This document shows, piece after piece, positions 1-6,149 of a stretch of DNA of 6,934 nucleotides. Position 1 is the first letter of the stretch. The number at the start of each line of letters is the position of its first letter. Source of the stretch: JBFWQM01 sp050249455 (lineage in GTDB: Bacteria; Pseudomonadota; Alphaproteobacteria; MPNO01; VGEU01); NCBI GenBank assembly GCA_050249455.1, contig JBFWQM010000261.1, positions 1 through 6,934 of the forward strand, written 5' to 3'. The notes below the pieces were generated by a model. The model did not search any database and was not told where the DNA came from. It saw nothing but the letters and a program-made list of their open reading frames with translations. The translations under genes were made by a program, and so were the position numbers.

Positions 1-587
1 CGCCAGTCCGGCACGGGGAACGTCGCCTCCTCCGCCGCCTCGACGACCTCCACGACGCCGAGCGAGGCGAGGCCGCGCACCACGCCCGCCCCCGAACCCG
101 TCGCGCGCGTGATCTCCGGCGCGGTGCGCGCGCGCCCATCGGCGAGCAGGTCGAGGACCGCGCGGCGCGCCGCGGTGAGGCGCTGCGGCGGCGGCATGCG
201 CGGGTTGGCGACATAGGTCGTCACCGTGCGCGGCGCGTCGAACGCCGACGGCACGCTCATCGCCATGCGCAGCACGGCGCCGAGCGGCGTCACGGTGTAG
301 CCCGCGATCCATTCCACCAGCCGGCGCAGCGGCGCCGTCATCGGCGGCACGCCGATTCGCTCGACCACCGGCTTCAGCCGCTCGACGGGCACCGCGCCGT
401 CGCCGCCGTCCCACGCGACGCCGACCACCTCGCGCTTGCCGAGCGGCACCACGACATAGGTTCCCGGCGGGCAGTCGAGCCCGTTCGCGGCGTAGTCGTA
501 GGCGTGTTCGAGCGGCAGCGGCAGCACGACGCCGACCCGTTCGGCGGCATCGGACTCGCGGCTCGCGCTGGCATGGGACAGGGCCAT
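1..587 (-). CDS. priA: Primosomal protein N' (PriA helicase), N-terminal part, cut by window edge
   Basis: PriA recognises stalled or collapsed replication forks and reloads the replisome; it is a superfamily 2 DNA helicase. Only the first 195 codons are visible, and the frame stays open to the left edge. Residues about 17-115 look like the 3'-end-binding domain: a VGVVLPLPLEHAYDY segment, then PGTYVVVPLGKREVVGVAWD (about 41-60), matching the PriA pattern of a beta-barrel with a conserved P-G-x-x-V-x-V-P-x-G-x-R turn. Residues about 134-187 resemble the winged-helix domain that follows it. The Walker and zinc-binding motifs lie outside the window, so helicase integrity cannot be judged. The ATG at 587 was chosen because the domain begins soon after it. 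No clear Shine-Dalgarno sequence precedes it, and an in-frame GTG at 596 is an alternative. The gene is transcribed divergently from the transaldolase gene. Confidence 0.88.
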   Translation of the reverse strand, partial: MALSHASASRESDAAERVGVVLPLPLEHAYDYAANGLDCPPGTYVVVPLGKREVVGVAWDGGDGAVPVERLKPVVERIGVPPMTAPLRRLVEWIAGYTVTPLGAVLRMAMSVPSAFDAPRTVTTYVANPRMPPPQRLTAARRAVLDLLADGRARTAPEITRATGSGAGVVRGLASLGVVEVVEAAEEATFPVPDW

Positions 588-597
588 GCGATACACT
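568..597 (+). promoter_or_regulatory. Possible sigma-70-type promoter for the fsa-DUF484-xerC operon
   Basis: A CTGGCA hexamer (568-573) and a TACACT hexamer (592-597) are 18 bases apart, each matching 4 of 6 consensus positions. The second box lies in the only AT-rich patch of the priA/fsa divergent region (about 591-600). A transcript would start near 604 and have a leader of roughly 65 bases. The -35 box lies inside the priA coding sequence. The match is weak and could be chance; a promoter somewhere in this divergent gap is expected, but this exact placement is a guess. Confidence 0.2.
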
Positions 598-669
598 TTA
601 GTCGACGCGCGGGTCCTGACGGAATGCCGCGCGTCGGTGCAAATGCGTCGGGAACCGCGCGGGAAGCCC

Positions 670-1332
670 ATGAAATTCTTCGTCGATACCGCCGACGTCG
701 CCGAGATCCGCGAGCTTGCCGCGACCGGCCTGGTGGACGGGGTGACGACGAATCCCTCGCTGGTCGCCAAGACCGGGCGCAAGTTCGTCGAAGTGATTCG
801 CGAAATCTGCGACATCGTCGAGGGACCGGTGAGCGCCGAGGTGGCGGCGACCGACCATCCGACCATGCTGTCGGAGGGGCGCAAGCTCGCGCAGATCGCG
901 CGCAACGTCGCGGTCAAGGTGCCGCTGACCCCCGACGGGCTCAAGACCTGCAAGGCGCTGGCCGGCGACGGCCACATGGTGAACGTGACGCTGTGCTTCT
1001 CGCCCGGCCAGGCGATCCTGGCGGCGAAGGCGGGCGCGGCGTTCGTGTCGCCGTTCATCGGCCGGCTGGACGACATCGCGCGCGACGGCATGGGCCTGAT
1101 CGCCGACATCGTGCAGATCTATGCCAACTACGACAGCTTCCGCACCGAGGTGCTGGTCGCCTCCGTGCGCACGCCGATGCACGTGGTGGACGCCGCCAAG
1201 CTCGGCGCCGACGTCTGCACGGTGCCGCCGTCGGTGCTGCGCCAGCTCTACAGCCACCCGCTGACCGACAAGGGCCTGGCCCAGTTCCTCGAGGACTGGC
1301 GCAAGACCGGCCAGTCGATCCTGGATTCCTGA
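670..1332 (+). CDS. fsa: Small transaldolase of the TalC / fructose-6-phosphate aldolase family
   Basis: This 220-residue class I aldolase-type TIM barrel has the usual length of the small TalC/MipB/FSA family. Members either transfer dihydroxyacetone units between sugar phosphates in the non-oxidative pentose phosphate pathway or cleave fructose 6-phosphate; sequence alone does not settle which. The protein starts MKFFVDTADVAEIREL, the family's typical first strand, followed by GLVDGVTTNPSL (about 20-31). Lys83 in VAVKVPLT is the expected Schiff-base lysine. NVTLCFSPGQA and FVSPFIGRLDDI are further family signatures, and VCTVPPSVLRQL sits near the end. An in-frame ATG at 586 would add 28 residues that do not look like the family, so 670 is preferred; GGGAA at 661-665 could be a weak ribosome-binding site. 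It is the first gene of the operon and ends 3 bases before the DUF484 gene. Confidence 0.93.
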   Translation: MKFFVDTADVAEIRELAATGLVDGVTTNPSLVAKTGRKFVEVIREICDIVEGPVSAEVAATDHPTMLSEGRKLAQIARNVAVKVPLTPDGLKTCKALAGDGHMVNVTLCFSPGQAILAAKAGAAFVSPFIGRLDDIARDGMGLIADIVQIYANYDSFRTEVLVASVRTPMHVVDAAKLGADVCTVPPSVLRQLYSHPLTDKGLAQFLEDWRKTGQSILDS

Positions 1333-1335
1333 TCT

Positions 1336-2052
1336 ATGGAAAATGCGCCCGACACCGCCGTGGCGGCCGACGACGAGATTTCGTCCGCCGCGGTCGCCGA
1401 CTACCTGCGCCGCCACCCCGACTTCCTCAACGAGAACCCGGCGATCCTGTCGCTGCTGACGCCGCCGGACCGGCAGAGCGGCGACGGCGTGGTCGACCTC
1501 CAGCGGGTGATGATCGAGCGGCTGCGCGGCGAGACGACCGGGCTGCGCACGCGCGAGCGCGCGCTGACCGAGGCGGTGCGCAACAACACCCTCGTGCAGG
1601 CGCGCGTGCTCAAGGCGGCGCTGGCGCTGAACGAGGCGAAGAGCTTCGAGCGGCTGATCCGCACCCTGACCGCGGAGGTGCCGGCGATCCTGGAGGTCGA
1701 GGCCGTGGCGCTGGGCGTCGAGACCACCGACCCGCTGCCGGCCGGCGCCGGCGACGTCGGCGTCGTCATCCTGAAGCCCGGCACGATCGACGCGCTGATC
1801 GGGCCGAGCCGCACGGTCGCGCTGCTGCCCGACGAGCGCGGCGACCGCGACCTGTTCGGCCGCACCGCAGCGCGGGTGCATTCGGTGGCGCTGATGCGGC
1901 TGTCGTTCGGGATGACCGCGCCGGCCGGCGTGCTCGCGATCGGCGCCGGCACGCCCGACGCCTTCCATCCCGGGCAGGCGACGGACCTGCTGTCGTTCCT
2001 CGCCCGCATGTTCGAACAGTGCGTGTGCCGCTGGCTGACCAGCGAGCCCTGA
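1336..2052 (+). CDS. DUF484 family protein (YigA-like, GAF-like domain)
   Basis: A cytoplasmic protein of 238 residues with no signal peptide or membrane segment. The N-terminal part carries YLRRHPDFL (residues 23-31), the hallmark of DUF484. An Arg/Glu-rich stretch (about 53-100) is likely helical or coiled-coil. The rest (about 105-235) has the alternating strands of a GAF-like fold, ending in a VHSVALMRLSFGM...GVLAIGAG pattern. The molecular function of DUF484 is unknown. In Escherichia coli the member YigA is encoded directly before xerC, and the same order here supports both assignments. The start lies 3 bases after the transaldolase stop with no clear ribosome-binding site, so coupled translation is likely. 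The 3' end overlaps the predicted xerC start. Family assignment is confident; any role in recombination or signalling would be speculation. Confidence 0.88.
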   Translation: MENAPDTAVAADDEISSAAVADYLRRHPDFLNENPAILSLLTPPDRQSGDGVVDLQRVMIERLRGETTGLRTRERALTEAVRNNTLVQARVLKAALALNEAKSFERLIRTLTAEVPAILEVEAVALGVETTDPLPAGAGDVGVVILKPGTIDALIGPSRTVALLPDERGDRDLFGRTAARVHSVALMRLSFGMTAPAGVLAIGAGTPDAFHPGQATDLLSFLARMFEQCVCRWLTSEP

Positions 2053-2984
2053 TCCGCTTCGCCGGCGCCGAGGACGTCCTCGGCGCGGTGCGCGACTGGC
2101 AGGCGTGGCTGTCGGTCGAGAAGCGGTCCTCCCGCCACACCTTCGACGCCTACGGCCGCGACCTGGCGGCGTTCCTCGACTTCATGCGCGACCACCGCGG
2201 CGGCGAGCCGACGCTCGCCATGCTGGGCGCGCTGGCGGCCGCCGACTTCCGCGCCTGGCTCGCCCACCGCACCGGTCACGCGCGCACCTCCACCGCCCGC
2301 GCGCTTTCGGTGGTGCGCGGCTTCTTCCGCTTCCTGGCGCGCACCGGGCGGGCGCAGAACGCCGCCATCGCCGCGGTGCGCACGCCCAAGCTGCCGCACG
2401 CGGTGCCGAAGCCGCTGGTCGCCGCCGACGCGCTGGCGCTGGTCGACGCCGCGGCCGACCACGACACCGACTGGATCGCGCTGCGCGACGTCGCGCTGTT
2501 CACGCTGCTCTACGGCGCCGGCCTGCGCATCGACGAGGCGCTGTCGCTCGACCAGGCGAGCGCGCCGAAGGGCGACAGCATGGTGGTGGTCGGCAAGGGC
2601 CGCAAGCAGCGCGTGGTGCCGCTCTTGCCCGCCGTGGTCGAGGCGTGCGCCGCCTACCGCGCCGCCTGCCCGTACAAGCCGGGGCCGGCCGACCCGCTGT
2701 TCGTCGGCGCGCGCGGCGGCCGGCTCAATCCCGGCGTCGTGCAGCGCACGATGCGATCCCTGCGCGCGCAGCTCGGCCTGCCCGAGACCGCGACGCCGCA
2801 CGCGCTGCGCCACAGCTTCGCCACGCACCTGCTCGCCGGCGGCGGCGACCTGCGCACCATCCAGGAGCTCCTCGGCCACAGCTCGCTGTCCACCACGCAG
2901 CGCTACACTGCGGTCGACACGCGGCACCTGCTGGAGACCTACGAGGCCGCGCACCCGCGGGCGACCGCGCGGAAGGAAAGGTAG
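2025..2984 (+). CDS. xerC: Tyrosine recombinase XerC
   Basis: XerC with XerD resolves chromosome dimers at the dif site near the replication terminus. With a GTG start at 2025 the product has 319 residues, slightly longer than the usual 300. An N-terminal core-binding SAM-like domain (about 20-110) contains DWQAWLSVEKRSSRHTFDAYGRDLAAF. The catalytic domain has the complete active site: Arg168 in LYGAGLRIDEAL, Lys191 in VVGKGRKQR, His259 and Arg262 in HALRHSFATHLL, His285 in LLGHSSLSTT and the nucleophile Tyr294 in QRYTAVD. No ATG exists in frame before 2184, which would remove much of the first domain, so a non-ATG start is needed. GTG at 2025 or 2019 (and less likely CTG at 2049) are the candidates. 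Being joined to DUF484 points to the housekeeping XerC rather than XerD or an integron/phage integrase. Confidence 0.92.
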   Translation: MPLADQRALIRFAGAEDVLGAVRDWQAWLSVEKRSSRHTFDAYGRDLAAFLDFMRDHRGGEPTLAMLGALAAADFRAWLAHRTGHARTSTARALSVVRGFFRFLARTGRAQNAAIAAVRTPKLPHAVPKPLVAADALALVDAAADHDTDWIALRDVALFTLLYGAGLRIDEALSLDQASAPKGDSMVVVGKGRKQRVVPLLPAVVEACAAYRAACPYKPGPADPLFVGARGGRLNPGVVQRTMRSLRAQLGLPETATPHALRHSFATHLLAGGGDLRTIQELLGHSSLSTTQRYTAVDTRHLLETYEAAHPRATARKER

Positions 2985-2996
2985 CCGCAGTTTCTT

Positions 2997-3029
2997 TTGT
3001 CGTCCTCCGGCTTGACCGGAGGACGACAA
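2997..3029. repeat. Perfect 14-bp inverted repeat in the convergent gap after xerC
   Basis: The arms TTGTCGTCCTCCGG (2997-3010) and its exact reverse complement (3016-3029) flank the 5-base loop CTTGA. A T-rich run precedes it (2991-2998) and an A-rich run follows it (3031-3043), so the stem could extend with a bulge. It lies between the xerC stop and the stop of the convergent membrane-protein gene. Neither strand has a T-run downstream of the stem, so it is not a textbook intrinsic terminator, although it could stop or stabilise transcripts from both sides. Its CGG-CTTGA-CCG core resembles palindromes that recur between genes in many alphaproteobacterial chromosomes; that resemblance is from memory and only one copy is present here. 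Confidence 0.8.
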
Positions 3030-3060
3030 GAAAAAAAGGAAAAGTCGCGCGAGGCCTGTC

Positions 3061-3366
3061 TCAGGCGCCGCTGCGGCGGCCGGTGACGCGCTGCCAGAGG
3101 CGGTCGGAGCGGGCCTCCGCGTCGTCGATCATGCGGCCGAGACGCGGGTAGCGGGCGCGCAGCCGGTCGGTCCAGCGGCGCACGCGCTCGGACTCGCGCG
3201 AGAGCAGGATCAGGCCGATCACCATGAACAGCACGCCCTGCATGAACGGCAGGAACAGCCCGATCACGCCGAGGAACAGGAAGGTCGCGCCGAGGGACAG
3301 GATGGTCCAGCGCTTCACCAGGCGGCGAAACGGGATCGCCGTGGCGGTGGTCGTCGGTTCGTTCAT
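3061..3366 (-). CDS. Small two-helix inner-membrane protein, function unknown
   Basis: The product has 101 residues. A polar N-terminus and basic patch (FRRLVKRW, about 13-20) precede a hydrophobic hairpin. Helix 1 spans about 21-38 (ILSLGATFLFLGVIGLFL), there is a Pro-Phe-Met-Gln-Gly turn (40-44), and helix 2 spans about 45-55 (VLFMVIGLILL). A basic amphipathic tail rich in Arg (RESERVRRWTDRLRARYPRLGR) follows. The layout of two short helices around a Pro-Gly turn and then an Arg-rich cytoplasmic tail is reminiscent of the DUF454 (YbaN) and PGPGW small membrane families, but I cannot place it firmly in either. It begins 46 bases after the lpdA stop on the same strand and may be the last gene of that operon. 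An in-frame ATG at 3444 would overlap lpdA and add a polar leader unlike a domain, so 3366 is preferred. No strong ribosome-binding site is visible. Confidence 0.75.
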   Translation of the reverse strand: MNEPTTTATAIPFRRLVKRWTILSLGATFLFLGVIGLFLPFMQGVLFMVIGLILLSRESERVRRWTDRLRARYPRLGRMIDDAEARSDRLWQRVTGRRSGA

Positions 3367-3412
3367 TGCTGCGGCGTCGCCCTTATGGGGGCGGCGCGCG
3401 GCCACCCGTGCG

Positions 3413-4819
3413 TCACATATGGACGGCGGCGCCCTCGATCGCAAGGGCGGCTTCCTTCACCGCCTCGTTGAGCGTGGGGTGTGCGTGGCAGGTGCGCGCG
3501 ATGTCCTCCGCCGAGGCGCCGAACTCCATCGCCACCGCGATCTCGGCGATCATCGTGCCGGCTTCGGGCCCGACGATGTGGGCGCCGAGCACGCGGTCCG
3601 ATTTCGCGTCCGCCAGGATCTTGACGAAGCCGTCGGTGGTCGCATTGGCGCGGGCGCGGCTGTTGGCGGTGAACGGGAACTTTCCGGCCTTGAACTCGAT
3701 GCCGGCGGCCTTCAATTCCGCCTCGGTCCTGCCGACCGAAGCGGCTTCCGGGAACGTGTAGACGACGCCCGGGATGACGTCGTAGTTCACGTGCGCGACG
3801 TGGCCCGCCATCATCTCCGCGCACGCCGCGCCCTCGTCCATCGCCTTGTGGGCGAGCATCGGGCCGGGGATCGCGTCGCCGATGGCGTAGATGCCGGGCA
3901 CGCTGGTCTGGAACTTGTCGTCGACGGTGATGTAGCCTCGGTTGTTGCGCGCGACGCCCGCCTCCTCCAGCCCCAGCCCCTCGGTGTAGGGGATGCGGCC
4001 GACCGAGACGAGCACGACGTCGCACTCCAGCGTCTCCGCCGCGCCGCCCTTCGCCGGCTCCAAAGTCAGGGAAACGCCGGCCTTGCCCGGCTTCGCCGCC
4101 GACACCTTGGTGCCGGTGCGGAAGGTCATGCCCTGGCGGGTCAGGATGCGCGTCATCTGCGACGCGACCTCGGCGTCCATGTTGGGCAGGATGGTGTCGA
4201 GGTACTCGACCACCGTCACCTTGGCGCCGAGACGCAGCCACACCGAGCCCATCTCCAGCCCGATATAGCCGCCGCCGATCACCACCATGTGGCCGGGCAC
4301 GGCGTCGAGCGCGAGCGCGCCGGTGGAGGAGACAATGCGCTTCTCGTCCACCTCGATGCCGGCGAGCGGCGTCGACACCGAGCCGGTGGCGATCAGCGTG
4401 CGCACCGCCTTCACGGTCTCGGTCTTCTTGCCGTCGGTGACGGTGATGGTGCCGACCGGGCCGATGCGCGCGCTGCCGACGAGATGCGCGACGCCGTATT
4501 TCTTGAACAGGAAGCCGATGCCCTTGGTCAGGCCGTCGACCACCTTGTCCTTGCGCGCCATCATGGCGGCGAGGTCGAGCGCGACGCCGTCCACCTTGAT
4601 GCCGTGCTCCGCGAGGTGGGCCTGGGTCTCGACGAACTTCTCCGACGACTGCAGCAGCGCCTTCGACGGGATGCAGCCGATGTTGAGGCAGGTGCCGCCC
4701 AGCGCCTTGCGCTTCTCGACGCAGGCGACCTTGAGGCCGAGCTGTGCGGCGCGGATCGCCGCGACGTAGCCGCCCGGCCCGGCGCCGATCACCACGAGGT
4801 CGTACATCGCGTCCGCCAT
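3413..4819 (-). CDS. lpdA: Dihydrolipoyl dehydrogenase (E3) of the 2-oxoglutarate dehydrogenase complex
   Basis: This flavoprotein reoxidises the dihydrolipoyl group of E2 and passes electrons through FAD to NAD+. The 468-residue length is standard. The FAD-binding GAGPGG motif is at 12-17. The redox disulfide is Cys44/Cys49 in GGTCLNIGCIPSKALL. The NAD-binding motif is VVIGGGYIGLEMGSVW, followed by TVVE. The second FAD motif is YAIGDAIPGPMLAHKAMDEG. The C-terminal dimer-interface segment CHAHPTLNEAVKEA supplies the His447-Glu452 dyad of the partner active site. The start at 4819 is 7 bases after the odhB stop, with GAGG (4825-4828) overlapping that stop as a likely ribosome-binding site; Met5 is a less likely alternative. 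The position right after odhB indicates an E3 serving the 2-oxoglutarate complex, although it could also be shared with pyruvate dehydrogenase or glycine cleavage. No key residue is missing. Confidence 0.96.
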   Translation of the reverse strand: MADAMYDLVVIGAGPGGYVAAIRAAQLGLKVACVEKRKALGGTCLNIGCIPSKALLQSSEKFVETQAHLAEHGIKVDGVALDLAAMMARKDKVVDGLTKGIGFLFKKYGVAHLVGSARIGPVGTITVTDGKKTETVKAVRTLIATGSVSTPLAGIEVDEKRIVSSTGALALDAVPGHMVVIGGGYIGLEMGSVWLRLGAKVTVVEYLDTILPNMDAEVASQMTRILTRQGMTFRTGTKVSAAKPGKAGVSLTLEPAKGGAAETLECDVVLVSVGRIPYTEGLGLEEAGVARNNRGYITVDDKFQTSVPGIYAIGDAIPGPMLAHKAMDEGAACAEMMAGHVAHVNYDVIPGVVYTFPEAASVGRTEAELKAAGIEFKAGKFPFTANSRARANATTDGFVKILADAKSDRVLGAHIVGPEAGTMIAEIAVAMEFGASAEDIARTCHAHPTLNEAVKEAALAIEGAAVHM

Positions 4820-4826
4820 CGCGGCC

Positions 4827-6080
4827 TCACATGTCGAGCAGGATGCGTTCGGGCTGCTCGATGCAGTCCTTCACCCGCACCAGGAAGGTCACCGCCTCGC
4901 GCCCGTCGATGATCCGGTGGTCGTAGCTGAGCGCGAGGTACATCATCGGCCGCACCTCGACCTTGTCGCCGACCGCCACCGGGCGCGGCTGGATCTTGTG
5001 CATGCCAAGGATGCCCGACTGCGGCGGGTTGAGGATCGGCGTCGACAACAGCGAGCCGTAGACGCCGCCGTTGGTGATGGTGAAGGTGCCGCCGGTCAGC
5101 TCCTCCAGGGTCAGCTTGCCGTCGCGGGCGCGGCGGCCGAGTTCGCCGACCTGCTTCTCGACCTCGCCGAACGACAGCCTGTCGGCGTCGCGCAGCACCG
5201 GCACGACGAGCCCCTGCTCCGTCCCGACCGCGACGCCGATGTCGTAGTGGTTCTTGTAGACCAGGTCCGTGCCGTCGATTTCGCCGTTGACCGCCGGCAG
5301 CTCCTTCAGCGCGACGATGCACGACTTGATGAAGAACGACATGAAGCCGAGCCGGACGCCGTGCTTCTTCTCGAAGGCATCGCGGTAGCGCTCGCGCAGC
5401 GCCATCACCGCCGACATGTCGACCTCGTTGAAGGTCGTCAGCATCGCGGCGGTGTTCTGCGCTTCCTTCAGCCGCTCGGCGATGCGCCGGCGCAGCCGGG
5501 TCATCGGGACCCGCTCCTCGCGTGCCGCTTCGGCGCGCGGGACGGCGGGCGCGGCCGGCTTCGCAGCCGGCGCCGGGGCGGCAGGCGCCGGCTTCGGCGC
5601 GTCCTGCGGCCGGCCCTCGATATAGGTCAGCACGTCGCCCTTGGTCAGGCGGCCGTCCTTGCCCGAGGCCGGGATCACCGCCGGCTCCAGGTTCTTCTCC
5701 TCCACCAGCCGGCGCACCGCCGGCGACAGCGGCGCCGCGGCGGCGGGCTTCGCCTCCTGCTCGGCCTTCGGCGGCGGCGCGGCCTTGGCCGGCGCGGCGG
5801 CGGGCTTGGCCGCGGCGGCGGGCTTCGCCTGCACGGCGATGCCGCCCTCGCCGATCAGGCCCAGGATGGCACCGACCTCGACGTTCGCGCCGGGCTCGGC
5901 ACGGATCTCCGACAGCGTGCCGGCGGCGGTCGCATTGACCTCCAGGGTCACCTTGTCGGTCTCGAGCTCGACCAGCGGCTCGTCGACCTTGACCGTGTCG
6001 CCGACCGCCTTGAACCACTTCGCCACGGTGGCCTCTGTGACGGACTCGCCCAGGCGGGGGACGACGATCTCGGTTGTCAT
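4827..6080 (-). CDS. odhB: Dihydrolipoyllysine succinyltransferase (E2 of 2-oxoglutarate dehydrogenase)
   Basis: Also called sucB. This is the core of the complex: it transfers the succinyl group from E1 through a lipoyl arm to coenzyme A. The 417 residues show one lipoyl domain (about 2-79) with lipoyl-Lys43 in ETDKVTLEV, then an Ala/Pro/Lys linker (about 82-117). The E1/E3-binding domain follows (about 118-156; LSPAVRRLVEEKNLEP...GRLTKGDVLTYI), then a second Ala/Pro linker (157-190). The catalytic acyltransferase domain runs from about 191 to the end and carries the His388/Asp392 pair in SYDHRIIDGREAV. The opening VPRLGESVTEATVAKWFK and the single lipoyl domain point to the 2-oxoglutarate rather than the pyruvate complex. 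The start at 6080 is supported by a good ribosome-binding site. It lies between odhA and lpdA. The first linker contains an in-frame duplication. Confidence 0.96.
   Translation of the reverse strand: MTTEIVVPRLGESVTEATVAKWFKAVGDTVKVDEPLVELETDKVTLEVNATAAGTLSEIRAEPGANVEVGAILGLIGEGGIAVQAKPAAAAKPAAAPAKAAPPPKAEQEAKPAAAAPLSPAVRRLVEEKNLEPAVIPASGKDGRLTKGDVLTYIEGRPQDAPKPAPAAPAPAAKPAAPAVPRAEAAREERVPMTRLRRRIAERLKEAQNTAAMLTTFNEVDMSAVMALRERYRDAFEKKHGVRLGFMSFFIKSCIVALKELPAVNGEIDGTDLVYKNHYDIGVAVGTEQGLVVPVLRDADRLSFGEVEKQVGELGRRARDGKLTLEELTGGTFTITNGGVYGSLLSTPILNPPQSGILGMHKIQPRPVAVGDKVEVRPMMYLALSYDHRIIDGREAVTFLVRVKDCIEQPERILLDM
5735..5830. repeat. Pair of 21-base direct repeats in the OdhB linker
   Basis: An identical 21-base GC-rich word occurs at 5735-5755 and 5810-5830. 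The copies are 75 bases (25 codons) apart, so both are read in the same frame of odhB, giving QAKPAAAA (residues 84-91) and EAKPAAAA (109-116). A diverged partial copy ends near 5810. The repeat sits in the flexible linker after the lipoyl domain, where length variation is tolerated. Confidence 0.85.
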
Positions 6081-6087
6081 GATGGGG

Positions 6088-6094
6088 ATCCTCC
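6088..6094 (-). promoter_or_regulatory. Ribosome-binding site of odhB
   Basis: Read on the minus strand this is GGAGGAT; the GGAGG core lies 9 bases before the odhB ATG. It is the clearest Shine-Dalgarno sequence in the window and fixes the odhB start at 6080. Confidence 0.85.
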
Positions 6095-6097
6095 GTG

Positions 6098-6121
6098 ATC
6101 GCGCCCCGGACGGGGCGCGAT
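6098..6121 (-). other. Hairpin in the odhA-odhB leader, next to the odhB ribosome-binding site
   Basis: The arms ATCGCGCCCCG (6098-6108) and CGGGGCGCGAT (6111-6121) are exact reverse complements separated by GA, so about 10 bp can form around a 4-base loop. The base of the stem is 3 bases before the odhB ribosome-binding site in the transcript. It has no T-run, so it is not an obvious terminator. It could act in transcript processing or in tuning odhB output relative to odhA, but this is inference from position and stability. Confidence 0.7.
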
Positions 6122-6129
6122 GCGGTCGT

Positions 6130-6147
6130 GCCGCAGTCGCCTGCGGC
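6130..6147 (-). other. Second hairpin, GNRA-type loop, just after the odhA stop
   Basis: The arms GCCGCAG (6130-6136) and CTGCGGC (6141-6147) form a 7-bp stem; on the transcribed minus strand the loop reads GCGA, a stable GNRA tetraloop. It begins 2 bases after the odhA stop codon. An alternative pairing of CGCCTG (6138-6143) with CAGGCG (6151-6156) would cover the stop codon instead, and the two pairings are mutually exclusive. No T-run follows. Confidence 0.55.
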
Positions 6148-6149
6148 GG

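Noticed and set aside
586..669. 28-residue N-terminal extension of the transaldolase from an upstream ATG
   Set aside because: Family members begin at MKFFVDTA; the extra stretch has no family resemblance and lies where the divergent promoters should be.
598..1968. Minus-strand open frame of 456 codons opposite fsa and DUF484
   Set aside because: It crosses two real genes on the other strand, is rich in Arg, Gln, His and Val, and shows no domain.
504..2018. Apparent 500-codon N-terminal extension of XerC
   Set aside because: This is only the absence of stops in a high-GC frame; it overlaps priA, fsa and DUF484, and XerC homology begins only near 2025-2060.
2025..2984. Phage or integron integrase marking a mobile element
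   Set aside because: The motifs fit housekeeping XerC, the gene is in an operon with DUF484, and there are no attachment sites, cargo genes, tRNA or composition shift nearby.
2991..3043. Classical rho-independent terminator of xerC
   Set aside because: The stem is strong, but it is followed by A-rich sequence on the plus strand and lacks a downstream U-run on the minus strand too, so it was recorded as an inverted repeat instead.
3224..4912. Long plus-strand open frame of 562 codons antisense to lpdA
   Set aside because: It is rich in Arg, His, Gly and Asp, has no recognisable domain, and lies opposite a clear dihydrolipoyl dehydrogenase. Long antisense open frames are expected at this GC content.
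4917..6098. Plus-strand open frame of 393 codons antisense to odhB
   Set aside because: Its low-complexity Arg/Gly/Leu composition mirrors the OdhB codons; there is no family signature and no ribosome-binding site.
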